IMG/VR virus record: IMGVR_UViG_3300023174_000405
Span: 1 to 34,629 of that record
Direction: 5' to 3' (one strand)
Length of the DNA stretch: 34,629 nucleotides
From: a virus
Part shown: positions 17,462 through 25,541 of the stretch, piece by piece
How the letters are laid out: every line of letters starts with the position of its first letter
How positions within the stretch are numbered: the first letter of the stretch is position 1
Program-made: the position numbers and the translations under genes
The notes under the pieces: model-generated
The model's input: only the letters and a program-made list of their open reading frames with translations
Told to the model about the DNA's origin: nothing
Database searches by the model: none

Positions 17462-18127
17462 ATGGCAATATTAAATCCAACAACGGTAACAGTAGATGCA
17501 ATTTTGACTACAAAAGGCCGTGAATTACTAGCTCGCAACGATGGTTCGTTTCAAATTACACAATTTTCCTTGGCTGATGATGAAGTAGATTATACATTAT
17601 ATAATCCATCCCAACCATCTGGATCAGCATTTTATGGTGAAGCAATTGAAAATATGCCTGTGATTCAAGCATTTCCAAATGATACACAAATAATGCGTTA
17701 TAAATTAGTAACGTTACCTCGTGGAACATCACGCTTACCAGTTGTAAGTTTAGGTTACAATACAATTACACTTAAACAAGGTGCTTCGTTAACAATTACA
17801 CCTCAAACATTGAATTATTTAGGTGCTACAAGTACATTTGAAGCTAATGGATATGTAGCTACAATATCAGATATTAGATTATTATCATCATTCCAAGGTA
17901 CAGGTATTACAACTACAACAGTTGGAGATCAAAACTTAAATACAACTACAGGTGCTGTACTATCTAAGTCAGTAATTGGTACATCATTTACTTTAACTGG
18001 TACAACAGTTAATACTTTATATGGTACTTCATTAACTACATTAGCTACTACAATTACAGTAATTGGTAGAGATAGTGGAGCTAGAATTACTATTCCAGTT
18101 AACATTCAAAAAGTATCAACAACCTAA
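17462..18127 (+). CDS. Conserved tail structural protein with Ig-like C-terminal region (221 aa)
   Basis: The first ~105 residues (ILNPTTVTVDAILTTKGREL, LARNDGSFQITQFSLADDEV, and an ENMPVIQAFPNDTQIMRYKL segment) form a conserved domain. I recall it from T4-like phages of Bacteroidota and other marine hosts, always near tail fibre genes. The C-terminal half is Thr-rich and beta, with an Ig-like strand pattern ending IPVNIQKVSTT. A structural role at the tail tip or fibre is inferred. It is followed after 17 bases by the tandem paralogue pair. There is no signal peptide. Confidence 0.65.
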   Translation: MAILNPTTVTVDAILTTKGRELLARNDGSFQITQFSLADDEVDYTLYNPSQPSGSAFYGEAIENMPVIQAFPNDTQIMRYKLVTLPRGTSRLPVVSLGYNTITLKQGASLTITPQTLNYLGATSTFEANGYVATISDIRLLSSFQGTGITTTTVGDQNLNTTTGAVLSKSVIGTSFTLTGTTVNTLYGTSLTTLATTITVIGRDSGARITIPVNIQKVSTT

Positions 18128-18144
18128 TAAAATAAAATAACAAT

Positions 18145-19134
18145 ATGTCATTTTCAAGATACGCAACAGAAGACTCAGTAATAAGCGCCGAAACAGTAGT
18201 TCGTGGATTATGGAGTGGTGATGTAAATACATTATCTACATTTTTTACAGGTAGTGGATACACTGAATATTATTTAGATATATACCAAGGTAACCCTACA
18301 ACAACAACATCATCAATTCAATTTGATATTCAATATGGTCATTTATATGGATCAGGATCAGTACCTATAAATCCTTTTGTTAAAGGATATTCTCCATCTC
18401 GTATTGTATATGGTCAATATAGAAATTTAGTTTATGGTACTGAAGAAACTAATTTTAGCTTTGATGGAGGTGTGACAACAGCACAACAAATATACGTACT
18501 TAATATATCAAGAGAAAGATACAAGCAAGCATTATTACCTGGTTCATTTAATTTATCTTTAAGAAGTGGAAGTGCTGATATTCAATTAACAGATGATAGT
18601 AATACAACTTCATTAACTAGATTTATTGGTGAAAATAAAATATACTATATTATTAGTGGTAGTAATGGAACACCATATATAGCTGCTGCTTCTTCTTCAT
18701 ATTATGGTATGATGTTACCTGATTTAGGTATAATTATATTAGATGCTTCAGGTTCATTAAAACCATACATATCTGCTTCAAATTTAGCAACAAATTCAAG
18801 AGTAGACAATTCAGTACAATTATTTTACTCTATTTCATCTTCAGCAGCAGCAGTTAAAATTGGTTTTCAATTACAATCACAAGAAGTAGTTTCATCACGT
18901 TATTTCTTTACACGTGTTAAAAATAGCGAATTTAATTATACAACAAACCCATCTATTATAGATGCAAATGGTAACTTATTATTTACTACATTAATTAATA
19001 ATCCTCAAACATATATTACAACTGTAGGTATGTATAATGATAATAACGAATTATTAGCTGTAGCTAAATTAAGTAAACCATTAACAAAAGATTTCACTAA
19101 AGAAGCTCTAATTAGAATCAAATTAGATTATTAA
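18145..19134 (+). CDS. Tail structural protein, paralogue A (329 aa)
   Basis: A beta-rich structural protein with a conserved C-terminus (QTYITTVGMYNDNNELLAVA, then KLSKPLTKDFTKEALIRIKL). I recall this ending from virion proteins of T4-like phages of marine hosts. The next gene encodes a protein of exactly the same length with a matching end, so the two come from a tandem duplication. The middle contains an aromatic/Ser-rich region that could be exposed. The role is probably in the tail fibre or baseplate periphery. The start ATG lies 17 bases after the previous gene, in an A-rich leader. Confidence 0.65.
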   Translation: MSFSRYATEDSVISAETVVRGLWSGDVNTLSTFFTGSGYTEYYLDIYQGNPTTTTSSIQFDIQYGHLYGSGSVPINPFVKGYSPSRIVYGQYRNLVYGTEETNFSFDGGVTTAQQIYVLNISRERYKQALLPGSFNLSLRSGSADIQLTDDSNTTSLTRFIGENKIYYIISGSNGTPYIAAASSSYYGMMLPDLGIIILDASGSLKPYISASNLATNSRVDNSVQLFYSISSSAAAVKIGFQLQSQEVVSSRYFFTRVKNSEFNYTTNPSIIDANGNLLFTTLINNPQTYITTVGMYNDNNELLAVAKLSKPLTKDFTKEALIRIKLDY

Positions 19135-19137
19135 TGC

Positions 19138-20127
19138 ATGTCATCATTCAAAAAGTTATCCAAGGCCGATGTAACAACAGTATCCTACGCTGCTAATAAG
19201 CGATGGGACTTGACTTATAATGGTACTCCTAACGATGATTATGCTGTTGGTTTTTTAGGTAGAAATAGATCATTTAATGATTTTAAAACTACTACTACAA
19301 ATGGTCAATATCAAGCACTAGTATATGCCTCAGTAAACCATTTATTTTATCAACAATATTCTTCTAGTTTAGATACAGGTTCACTAATGTTTAATGTAAA
19401 CACTTATGAATCTGCTTCTCAACAACGTCCTACTGCTTCATATTTTAATTATAATACTAATCCTTTATTTATACCATATTTACTTACAGGTTCAAACCAA
19501 ACTGTAGGAGTATTAAGTATAAATCAAAATATATATGGTTCTAAAATATTACCAAATAGTTTTCAAATATCATCCTCAGCTGGTGATATTATTAAAGATG
19601 ATGGAAATGGAAATTTATATGAAATTTCTCAAGCTCAATCTCAATATGTTGATTTAAATTGGGTAACATTAAATTATATCCAAACTGGTAGTTTAACAGA
19701 ACCTGGAGTATTTTTTATAGGGAATATATTTTATGCTCATGGAATAGCGATTTTTTCATCAGGTAGTTATACAAGCTTTATTACAGGAGGTACTACTAAA
19801 TCAATATCATTTCAAAATGAACATATCATTTATGAAAATGAAGTACGTTGTATTATAAAAGAAAGCGACTATAATTTAACATATAATCCTACCATACTAA
19901 AATACAAAGGACAATATATAACATCAGATAGTAATGGATATACATTAACTGGTTCATTTGATACAACAGTTAAAGATTTTGCTACTGGATCAGCATTTCA
20001 ACCATACGTTACAACAATAGGATTATATAATGATGATAATGATTTATTAATGGTAGCTAAATTAGGTAAACCAATAGTACTATCATCAGACACAGATATG
20101 ACATTTATTGTCAAATACGATACTTAA
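19138..20127 (+). CDS. Tail structural protein, paralogue B (329 aa)
   Basis: A paralogue of the preceding gene with the same length and the same C-terminal pattern (PYVTTIGLYNDDNDLLMVAK, then LGKP). The N-terminal and middle parts have diverged strongly. Such pairs often form hetero-oligomeric fibre or decoration parts, or one copy is free to change specificity. It starts 3 bases after the first copy and ends the structural operon. The following gene is a GIY-YIG nuclease with different base composition, so this is a boundary between modules. Confidence 0.65.
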   Translation: MSSFKKLSKADVTTVSYAANKRWDLTYNGTPNDDYAVGFLGRNRSFNDFKTTTTNGQYQALVYASVNHLFYQQYSSSLDTGSLMFNVNTYESASQQRPTASYFNYNTNPLFIPYLLTGSNQTVGVLSINQNIYGSKILPNSFQISSSAGDIIKDDGNGNLYEISQAQSQYVDLNWVTLNYIQTGSLTEPGVFFIGNIFYAHGIAIFSSGSYTSFITGGTTKSISFQNEHIIYENEVRCIIKESDYNLTYNPTILKYKGQYITSDSNGYTLTGSFDTTVKDFATGSAFQPYVTTIGLYNDDNDLLMVAKLGKPIVLSSDTDMTFIVKYDT

Positions 20128-20137
20128 AAACAGTTTT

Positions 20138-20578
20138 ATGAATTGGTTATATGAATATGTCCCATTACGGGACGACTTTACAACAGACGATTATGGTTTT
20201 ATTTATAAAATCACAAATCTAGAATCCAACAAATTTTATATTGGTCGAAAATCATTCGTCCATAATAAGAAGAAAAAACTCACCAAAAAGGAAATAGCTG
20301 AACAAACTGGTCCTGGCCGTCGCTCAACTACTAAAGTAGAACAAATCGACAGCGGTTGGCGCAAATACTGGGGTTCATCTAAGGAATTATTAGCTGATGT
20401 TAAATTGCTAGGCGAAGATAAATTCGAACGCGAAATATTAAAGTTTTGTCCTACCAAAAAGCAACTCACATTTTACGAAATACAATACCAAATACAACAC
20501 TCAGTATTATTTACTGACACATACAACGATAATATACTAGGTAAGTTCTTTAGAAAAGACTTTGTTACGGCAAAATAA
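20138..20578 (+). CDS. GIY-YIG family endonuclease
   Basis: This is a probable DNA endonuclease. Residues 20-23 (GFIY) and 34-36 (YIG, within KFYIGRKSF) form the family's signature strands, followed by a basic stretch (NKKKKLTKKE). A W-R-K-Y-W-G-S motif comes next, and Glu114 in TFYEIQYQI matches the catalytic/metal Glu helix. The 146-aa length covers the nuclease with little extra. An in-frame TTG at 20108 could extend it by ten residues, but that would overlap the previous gene, and the ATG at 20138 gives a normal gap. Base composition (many CGC, GAC and GGC codons) differs from the tail genes. It may be a free-standing homing endonuclease inserted between the tail and primase modules, or a resident repair nuclease. 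Confidence 0.8.
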   Translation: MNWLYEYVPLRDDFTTDDYGFIYKITNLESNKFYIGRKSFVHNKKKKLTKKEIAEQTGPGRRSTTKVEQIDSGWRKYWGSSKELLADVKLLGEDKFEREILKFCPTKKQLTFYEIQYQIQHSVLFTDTYNDNILGKFFRKDFVTAK

Positions 20579-20596
20579 TTTCATATATTTCAGGTT

Positions 20597-21535
20597 ATGG
20601 AAAATGCTGCTCTTCTAATTTTATTGGAATCTGTACTAGGACAAGGTCACAAGACTAGTCGGGGCAATTATTCATTTAAATGTCCATTTTGTACTCATCA
20701 TAAGAATAAACTAGAAATCAACTGCGTAACAAACGCTAAAAGCGAGAATTTTTGGCATTGTTGGGTGTGTGAGGCGAAAGGTAAAACCGTTAGATCCCTT
20801 TTTAAAAGCGCTAAAGTAGCCGCTAATAAAGTAGCTGAACTAAATATGATTATAGCTCCTGGTAAGGATGTAGATAAAAATATTGTATCTACTGCTTTAG
20901 AGCTACCTAAGGAATTTATATCATTAACTTCAGTTGTTGAAAACAAAATTGCAACTATTGAAGCAAAACACGCTATTAAATTTTTACGTAAGCGTGGTAT
21001 AACCGCTGATGATATTATTAAATACAACATTGGTTTTTGTAATGATGGTCCATATAAAGATAGAGTTATAGTTCCTTCATATGATGAAAATGGTATTATA
21101 AATTACTTTATTGCTCGCGCTTATAAAGAGGGGCCACAAAAATATAAAAATCCTCCTACTGACGCTAAATCAGCTATTGGTTGGGAGTTATATATAAATT
21201 GGGACGCACCAATTGTACTTGTTGAAGGTATATTTGATGCATTAACAATTAAACGCAACGTTATTCCCCTATTTGGGAAAATTATTCACGAGAAACTAAT
21301 GAAAAAATTAGTCCGTTCATCAGTTAATAGAATCTATATTGCACTTGATCCTGATGCTATTAAAAATGCTTTTAAATACTGTGAAGAATTAATGTCATAT
21401 GGTAAAGAAGTATACTTGGTAGAATTAGATGGTAAAGATGCTAATGAAATTGGATTTGAGAGGTTTTTAAACATTATTGAAAATACTGAACCTCTTAACT
21501 TTCAGTCTCTATTGACTAAAAAACTCCAATTATGA
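20597..21535 (+). CDS. 61: DNA primase (DnaG/T4 gp61-like)
   Basis: This enzyme would synthesise RNA primers for lagging-strand replication together with the phage helicase. The N-terminal zinc-binding domain has C29-x2-C32 (KCPFCTHH) and a second pair at C55-x2-C58 (HCWVCEAKG). The catalytic TOPRIM domain follows, with the acidic motif VEGIFDAL near residue 209 and the D-P-D motif (IALDPDAIKNA) near residue 250, then DGKDANEIG. The 312-aa length is close to T4 gp61 (342). Its 3' end overlaps the following nuclease gene by 4 bases (ATGA), which points to coupled translation and a shared role in DNA metabolism. All expected motifs are present. Confidence 0.88.
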   Translation: MENAALLILLESVLGQGHKTSRGNYSFKCPFCTHHKNKLEINCVTNAKSENFWHCWVCEAKGKTVRSLFKSAKVAANKVAELNMIIAPGKDVDKNIVSTALELPKEFISLTSVVENKIATIEAKHAIKFLRKRGITADDIIKYNIGFCNDGPYKDRVIVPSYDENGIINYFIARAYKEGPQKYKNPPTDAKSAIGWELYINWDAPIVLVEGIFDALTIKRNVIPLFGKIIHEKLMKKLVRSSVNRIYIALDPDAIKNAFKYCEELMSYGKEVYLVELDGKDANEIGFERFLNIIENTEPLNFQSLLTKKLQL

Positions 21536-22317
21536 TTGAAAAAAATGTAAATGTTATCAAAGATCCAAAGATTAAACGTATTGTTGAATACAAAGAAGGC
21601 GACAAACAAGTTAATGTTTTAGACACTAGATTTTATCGTCGCGACACAAAATATTACCCATCAGTAACATCCATTTTAAATTACTTTCCTAAAAACCAAT
21701 TCTTCCATAGCTGGCTAAAAGATGTAGGACATAATTCCGATATTATAGCTAATAAAGCAGCAGGCGAAGGTACACAAGTACATAATGCTGTTGAAGCGTT
21801 TTTAAATGGTGAAGAACTTGTTTGGATTGATGAATATGGTAACGCCAAATACAATTTAGATGTTTGGAAAATGATATTACGCTTTGCTGATTTCTGGAAT
21901 ACCCATAAACCAGAATTAGTAGTAGCAGAATACCATCTATTCTCAGATGTACATGAATATGCAGGTACTGCAGATTTAGTTGTAAGATTATTTGGTAACT
22001 TATGGTTATTGGATCTTAAAACATCAAATTCACTCCACACTAGCTATGATTTACAATTAGCAGCATATGCAACGGCATGGAACGAAACACATGATGAAAA
22101 AGTTACTCATACCGGTATATTGTGGGTTAAAGCAAATACACGTAGTGAAGGTAAAGGTGGTAAAATTCAAGGTAGAGGTTGGGAATTAAAGATGGTTAGC
22201 GATATTGAGAGTAATTTCAAAATGTTTAAAAACATTCAAGAAATATATAAAATGGAGAACCCAGACCATAAGCCATATACAGAAATGTTACCAACTTCAG
22301 TTAAGATAGTAAAGTAA
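21532..22317 (+). CDS. PD-(D/E)XK exonuclease, Cas4/RecB-like
   Basis: This is a DNA exonuclease of the RecB/Cas4 nuclease group. Motifs appear in the expected order: GEGTQVHNAVE with H84, AEYHLF with E133, GTADLV with D148, LLDLKTS with D161 and K163 (the D-x-K core), and DLQLAAYA with Q175 (motif QxxxY). The 261-aa length fits a single-domain nuclease. I see no Fe-S cysteine cluster, so it is not a canonical Cas4. Coupling to the primase suggests a role in phage recombination, repair or host DNA degradation. Similar single-domain enzymes are frequent in T4-like marine phages. The start is set by the ATGA overlap with the primase stop. Confidence 0.85.
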   Translation: MIEKNVNVIKDPKIKRIVEYKEGDKQVNVLDTRFYRRDTKYYPSVTSILNYFPKNQFFHSWLKDVGHNSDIIANKAAGEGTQVHNAVEAFLNGEELVWIDEYGNAKYNLDVWKMILRFADFWNTHKPELVVAEYHLFSDVHEYAGTADLVVRLFGNLWLLDLKTSNSLHTSYDLQLAAYATAWNETHDEKVTHTGILWVKANTRSEGKGGKIQGRGWELKMVSDIESNFKMFKNIQEIYKMENPDHKPYTEMLPTSVKIVK

Positions 22318-22319
22318 TA

Positions 22320-22326
22320 TATTTAT
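22320..22326 (+). promoter_or_regulatory. TATTTAT motif opening the capsid-cargo island
   Basis: ATATTTATTGATAT, 9 bases before the ATG of the first gene carrying a capsid-targeting-type N-terminus. Late expression would be expected for packaged proteins. Confidence 0.4.
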
Positions 22327-22335
22327 TGATATATT

Positions 22336-23091
22336 ATGATCAAACTACTAGACCTATTATTAGAAGCATCAGCTCAACCAAAAGCTATATTTTTAGCTGG
22401 TCCTGCTGGCTCTGGTAAAACATTTGTAACTAAACAAATCGTCCCATCCAATTTAACAGTAATTAACGTAGATGATACCTATGAAGAGCTATTAAAAGCT
22501 GCTGGATTAGGTATGAAAATATCTGATTTTAGTCAAGATCAGTTATCACAAGCTGCCAAATTAATGGGTCAAGCTCAAAAAGCTACTAAAGAAAAATTTG
22601 CACAAATGTCTGCTGCTAAAAATAATATAGTAATAGATGGTACAGGTGCTGCTAGTAAACCATTACTTAAGAAAAAACAAGAACTAGAAGCATTAGGATA
22701 TGACACAATGATGTTAATGATTTGGGTTTCACCTTACACATCACTCAAACGTAATGCATCTAGAGATAGAGCATTACCTCCAGGTATTGTATTAAAAACA
22801 TGGGTTGGTGTTAATCAAAATATGGATACATATAAAGATACTTTTGGTGATAAATTTGTATTAGTAAATAATGATCCTGAAGGTAAAGCAGAATATAATC
22901 CTGATTATGTTAAACGAATGTTTTTTAATACTGTGAAAGGCAGTGGTAAAGAATATACTGCTGATGAACGTGCTAAAAAAGAACAAGAAAACCAAATATT
23001 AAACGATACAATAGCTCATTTAATAGAAATAACACCAGAATTTACAACTATAGAAGATGCTAAAGCTAAAATAAATAATTTTGTAAAATGA
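22336..23091 (+). CDS. Zeta-toxin/polynucleotide-kinase-like P-loop kinase with capsid-targeting N-terminus
   Basis: Residues 1-10 (MIKLLDLLLE) followed by ASAQ match the amphipathic targeting peptide and L-x-E/A cleavage pattern of T4 internal head proteins. The rest is a P-loop kinase. GPAGSGKT at 22-29 is Walker A. VINVDD at 42-47 sits where zeta toxins and related kinases have their acidic substrate-binding residues. NIVIDGTG at 97-104 is a Walker B-like strand. An Arg-containing lid (RNASRDRALPPG) lies near residues 136-147. The substrate is unknown; zeta toxins phosphorylate UDP-sugars, and relatives act on nucleic acids or small molecules. If packaged, it would act in the host at the start of infection. 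The stop overlaps the next ATG (ATGA). Confidence 0.78.
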   Translation: MIKLLDLLLEASAQPKAIFLAGPAGSGKTFVTKQIVPSNLTVINVDDTYEELLKAAGLGMKISDFSQDQLSQAAKLMGQAQKATKEKFAQMSAAKNNIVIDGTGAASKPLLKKKQELEALGYDTMMLMIWVSPYTSLKRNASRDRALPPGIVLKTWVGVNQNMDTYKDTFGDKFVLVNNDPEGKAEYNPDYVKRMFFNTVKGSGKEYTADERAKKEQENQILNDTIAHLIEITPEFTTIEDAKAKINNFVK

Positions 23092-25541
23092 ACTTAGGAC
23101 AATACTTAGCTAATATATTATTAGAAGCAGAAGATCAACCAACAATAGCATTATTTCCAGGTGCATTTAAACCACCTCACAAAGGACATGTTGATGTTAT
23201 TGAAAAGCTATTAAAAGCAGCTGATCAAGTAGTAGTACTGGTATCACCATCAACACGTGAAGGTGTTACTGCTGATGAAAGTATTGCTGTATGGGATTTA
23301 TATAAAAATAAATTTAATGGCTCTGTTGAAATAAAAGTATCTGCTGACGCTAGTCCTGTTAAAGAAGTATACAACGTAGTTAAAGATAATCCTGACACTA
23401 ATTTTTTAGTAGCATTTGGTAAAGGTGAAATGGATCGCTATAAGAGCATTGAAAAATATCCAAATGTAAAAGTATTTGATGCTGGTGCAATTGAAGGAGT
23501 TAGTGCAACTAACTTGCGTATGGCTTTAGCTCAAAAAAATGAGGAAGATATAGCAAAATATTTACCTGATGGAATATCAGTAGATGAATTTCTATCTGCA
23601 TTAAATAACAAACCAGAAGCAAAACCAGAAGAAATACCTGCAGAACCTACTCCTGAACAACCATTACAAGAATCACCTCCAATTAATTTTGAAGATGATG
23701 CTTACCAAGATTATGTAACACAAAACCGTCCTAAAATAGAGAAAGCAGCAGCTGTATTCAATCTACCAATAGATGATATGGAATATGCTTTTAATGGTGG
23801 TACTGAAACAGTATTAAATGATGATATATGGTCTAAGCTACAAAATAGCAAATCATATAAAATGAAAACATTGGATGATGCTATTCAACATTCACTGAAA
23901 TTAGGTATAAATCCAAAACCATATATCGATCAAATCAAAGCTGGTAAGGATATGCCATTACCACTTGTATTATGTTATGGTCAGGATAAGTATTATTTGG
24001 TGGGCGGAGAAGTGGTATTATCTTTATTTAGAGCATTAGGTTCAATCCCTACTGTATTGCAGGGTACATTGAATCTACAAACTAAACAATTACATCAACC
24101 AGTTGATCTTGGAGAAGGTTTGATTAGAGAATATTCAGTTGGAGTTATCAATAAATTAATACAAAAATTTAAGCAAGAAGATCCTGAATTAACGGATGAT
24201 GAAATAAAAAAAGTAATAAAGCGCTTTGATCAAATAAAAGATAATGTAGATCAAAAAGACATATTAAAATATTCTTGGGATGATCTAGTAGACACAGTAT
24301 CTTCAATCGAACCTAAACGTATTAAAGCAGGTAAAATAAATGATGGTGAAGTAGATAATGCTGATTTGGTTTATAACCAAAATAATATAAGGGTATATAA
24401 AGCAGGGGATAAAAAAGCATGCATAAAATATGGTCACGGATATACATTCTGTATATCAGCTCGTGGGACAGGAAATGAATATGCTAACTATAGAGTAGGT
24501 GATGAAGATAAGGATGCTTCTATAACTTATTTTGTGTTTGATGATAGTAGACCTAGTGGTAAATCTGAATATGGTAAATTTTTTGATCCAACCCACTTAT
24601 TAGTAGTAATGGTTGGAGAAAATAATAATGGTTATCTTATTACAGAAGCCGATAATTCTCAAGATACTAGTGATTGGTATGAAACTTTTGAAGAAGCCGC
24701 ATCTACATATCCACAACTTAAAGGATTAAAAGATGTATTACAATACGAACCACCATCTGAGGACGATATTGATGTTAAAATTAAATATTTAGACCAGGAA
24801 AAAGATAAAGCTTTAGATAACTATAAGTATAAAAATGAACCAATACCAGGACTTCCGTATGTTGATAAATCACTCGCAATTGCTCTTTTAAAAGGAGATC
24901 AAAAAATATTTTGGTATCAAATGGTTGATCAAACTACTGGCAAATATATAATGCCAAACATGATGGGGTTATATAAGGATGAAAAACAAGCGGCAATTGA
25001 TATGCATAATACAGAAGTAAGATTTAATTACAACCCAGGATATAATGTTAAAATAACATATAAACAACTTCCTGTTGATGAAGAAATGAAAAAATATTTA
25101 CTAGGTCTTATTGAATTATCAAATTCATATGATAAAAAAATAGCTAGAGTAAAATTACAATCATTAAACGAAGGTTTAAATACACCAAACGATAAACAAC
25201 TATTAAAGAAATTTATCGGGTTTGCTATTAAAGAATTAGGAATACAAAAACCACCAACATCTCTTACATTATCAAGAGATAATAACATGGCTAAAGAGAT
25301 GCATTCATTTGGTTCATTTAATCCTAATAACGATAAAATATGGTTGTATGTTAAAAACCGCAACATGGCTGATTTGTTACGTACATTAGCACATGAATTA
25401 GTACATCGTAAGCAAGCTGAAGAAGGTAGAATTGATTATAATAGTGGTGAAACTGGTAGTGAAATTGAAAATGAAGCAAATGCACAAGCAGGTGTATTAT
25501 TAAGAAAATTCGGCAAACAAAACGAAGAAATATATCAATAA
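23088..25541 (+). CDS. Multidomain capsid-cargo polyprotein: nucleotidyltransferase + ParB-like + YGxGxxWC domain + zincin
   Basis: Four modules follow a targeting-type N-terminus (LANILLE/AE, E13). Module 1 (14-195) is a cytidylyltransferase-like nucleotidyltransferase with FPGAFKPPHKGH (HxGH at 31-34) and VSATNLR (138-144). Module 2 (196-348) has a ParB/Srx-like core, LVLCYGQDKYYLVGGEVV then LSLFRALGSIPTVLQG. Module 3 (349-695) contains KYGHGYTFCIS and has a paralogue in the 875-aa protein at 29952. Module 4 (696-817) is a zincin with HELVH at 769-773 and a probable third ligand Glu near 794-796. The junctions carry LQE/S (E195), IRE/Y (E348) and LNE/G (E695), all fitting the prohead protease rule [LI]-x-E. 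Such tripeptides are common by chance, but their coincidence with domain edges is notable. It overlaps both neighbouring genes by 4 bases or 1 base. Confidence 0.75.
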   Translation: MNLGQYLANILLEAEDQPTIALFPGAFKPPHKGHVDVIEKLLKAADQVVVLVSPSTREGVTADESIAVWDLYKNKFNGSVEIKVSADASPVKEVYNVVKDNPDTNFLVAFGKGEMDRYKSIEKYPNVKVFDAGAIEGVSATNLRMALAQKNEEDIAKYLPDGISVDEFLSALNNKPEAKPEEIPAEPTPEQPLQESPPINFEDDAYQDYVTQNRPKIEKAAAVFNLPIDDMEYAFNGGTETVLNDDIWSKLQNSKSYKMKTLDDAIQHSLKLGINPKPYIDQIKAGKDMPLPLVLCYGQDKYYLVGGEVVLSLFRALGSIPTVLQGTLNLQTKQLHQPVDLGEGLIREYSVGVINKLIQKFKQEDPELTDDEIKKVIKRFDQIKDNVDQKDILKYSWDDLVDTVSSIEPKRIKAGKINDGEVDNADLVYNQNNIRVYKAGDKKACIKYGHGYTFCISARGTGNEYANYRVGDEDKDASITYFVFDDSRPSGKSEYGKFFDPTHLLVVMVGENNNGYLITEADNSQDTSDWYETFEEAASTYPQLKGLKDVLQYEPPSEDDIDVKIKYLDQEKDKALDNYKYKNEPIPGLPYVDKSLAIALLKGDQKIFWYQMVDQTTGKYIMPNMMGLYKDEKQAAIDMHNTEVRFNYNPGYNVKITYKQLPVDEEMKKYLLGLIELSNSYDKKIARVKLQSLNEGLNTPNDKQLLKKFIGFAIKELGIQKPPTSLTLSRDNNMAKEMHSFGSFNPNNDKIWLYVKNRNMADLLRTLAHELVHRKQAEEGRIDYNSGETGSEIENEANAQAGVLLRKFGKQNEEIYQ

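Noticed and set aside
20698-21030. Open frame on the - strand inside the primase
   Set aside because: It lies over the zinc-binding and linker part of a primase with all motifs intact, and has no start context or family resemblance.
21532-22317. PD-(D/E)XK nuclease as a Cas4 of a CRISPR system
   Set aside because: No Fe-S cysteines, no CRISPR array and no other cas genes are present. Coupling to the primase indicates phage DNA metabolism.
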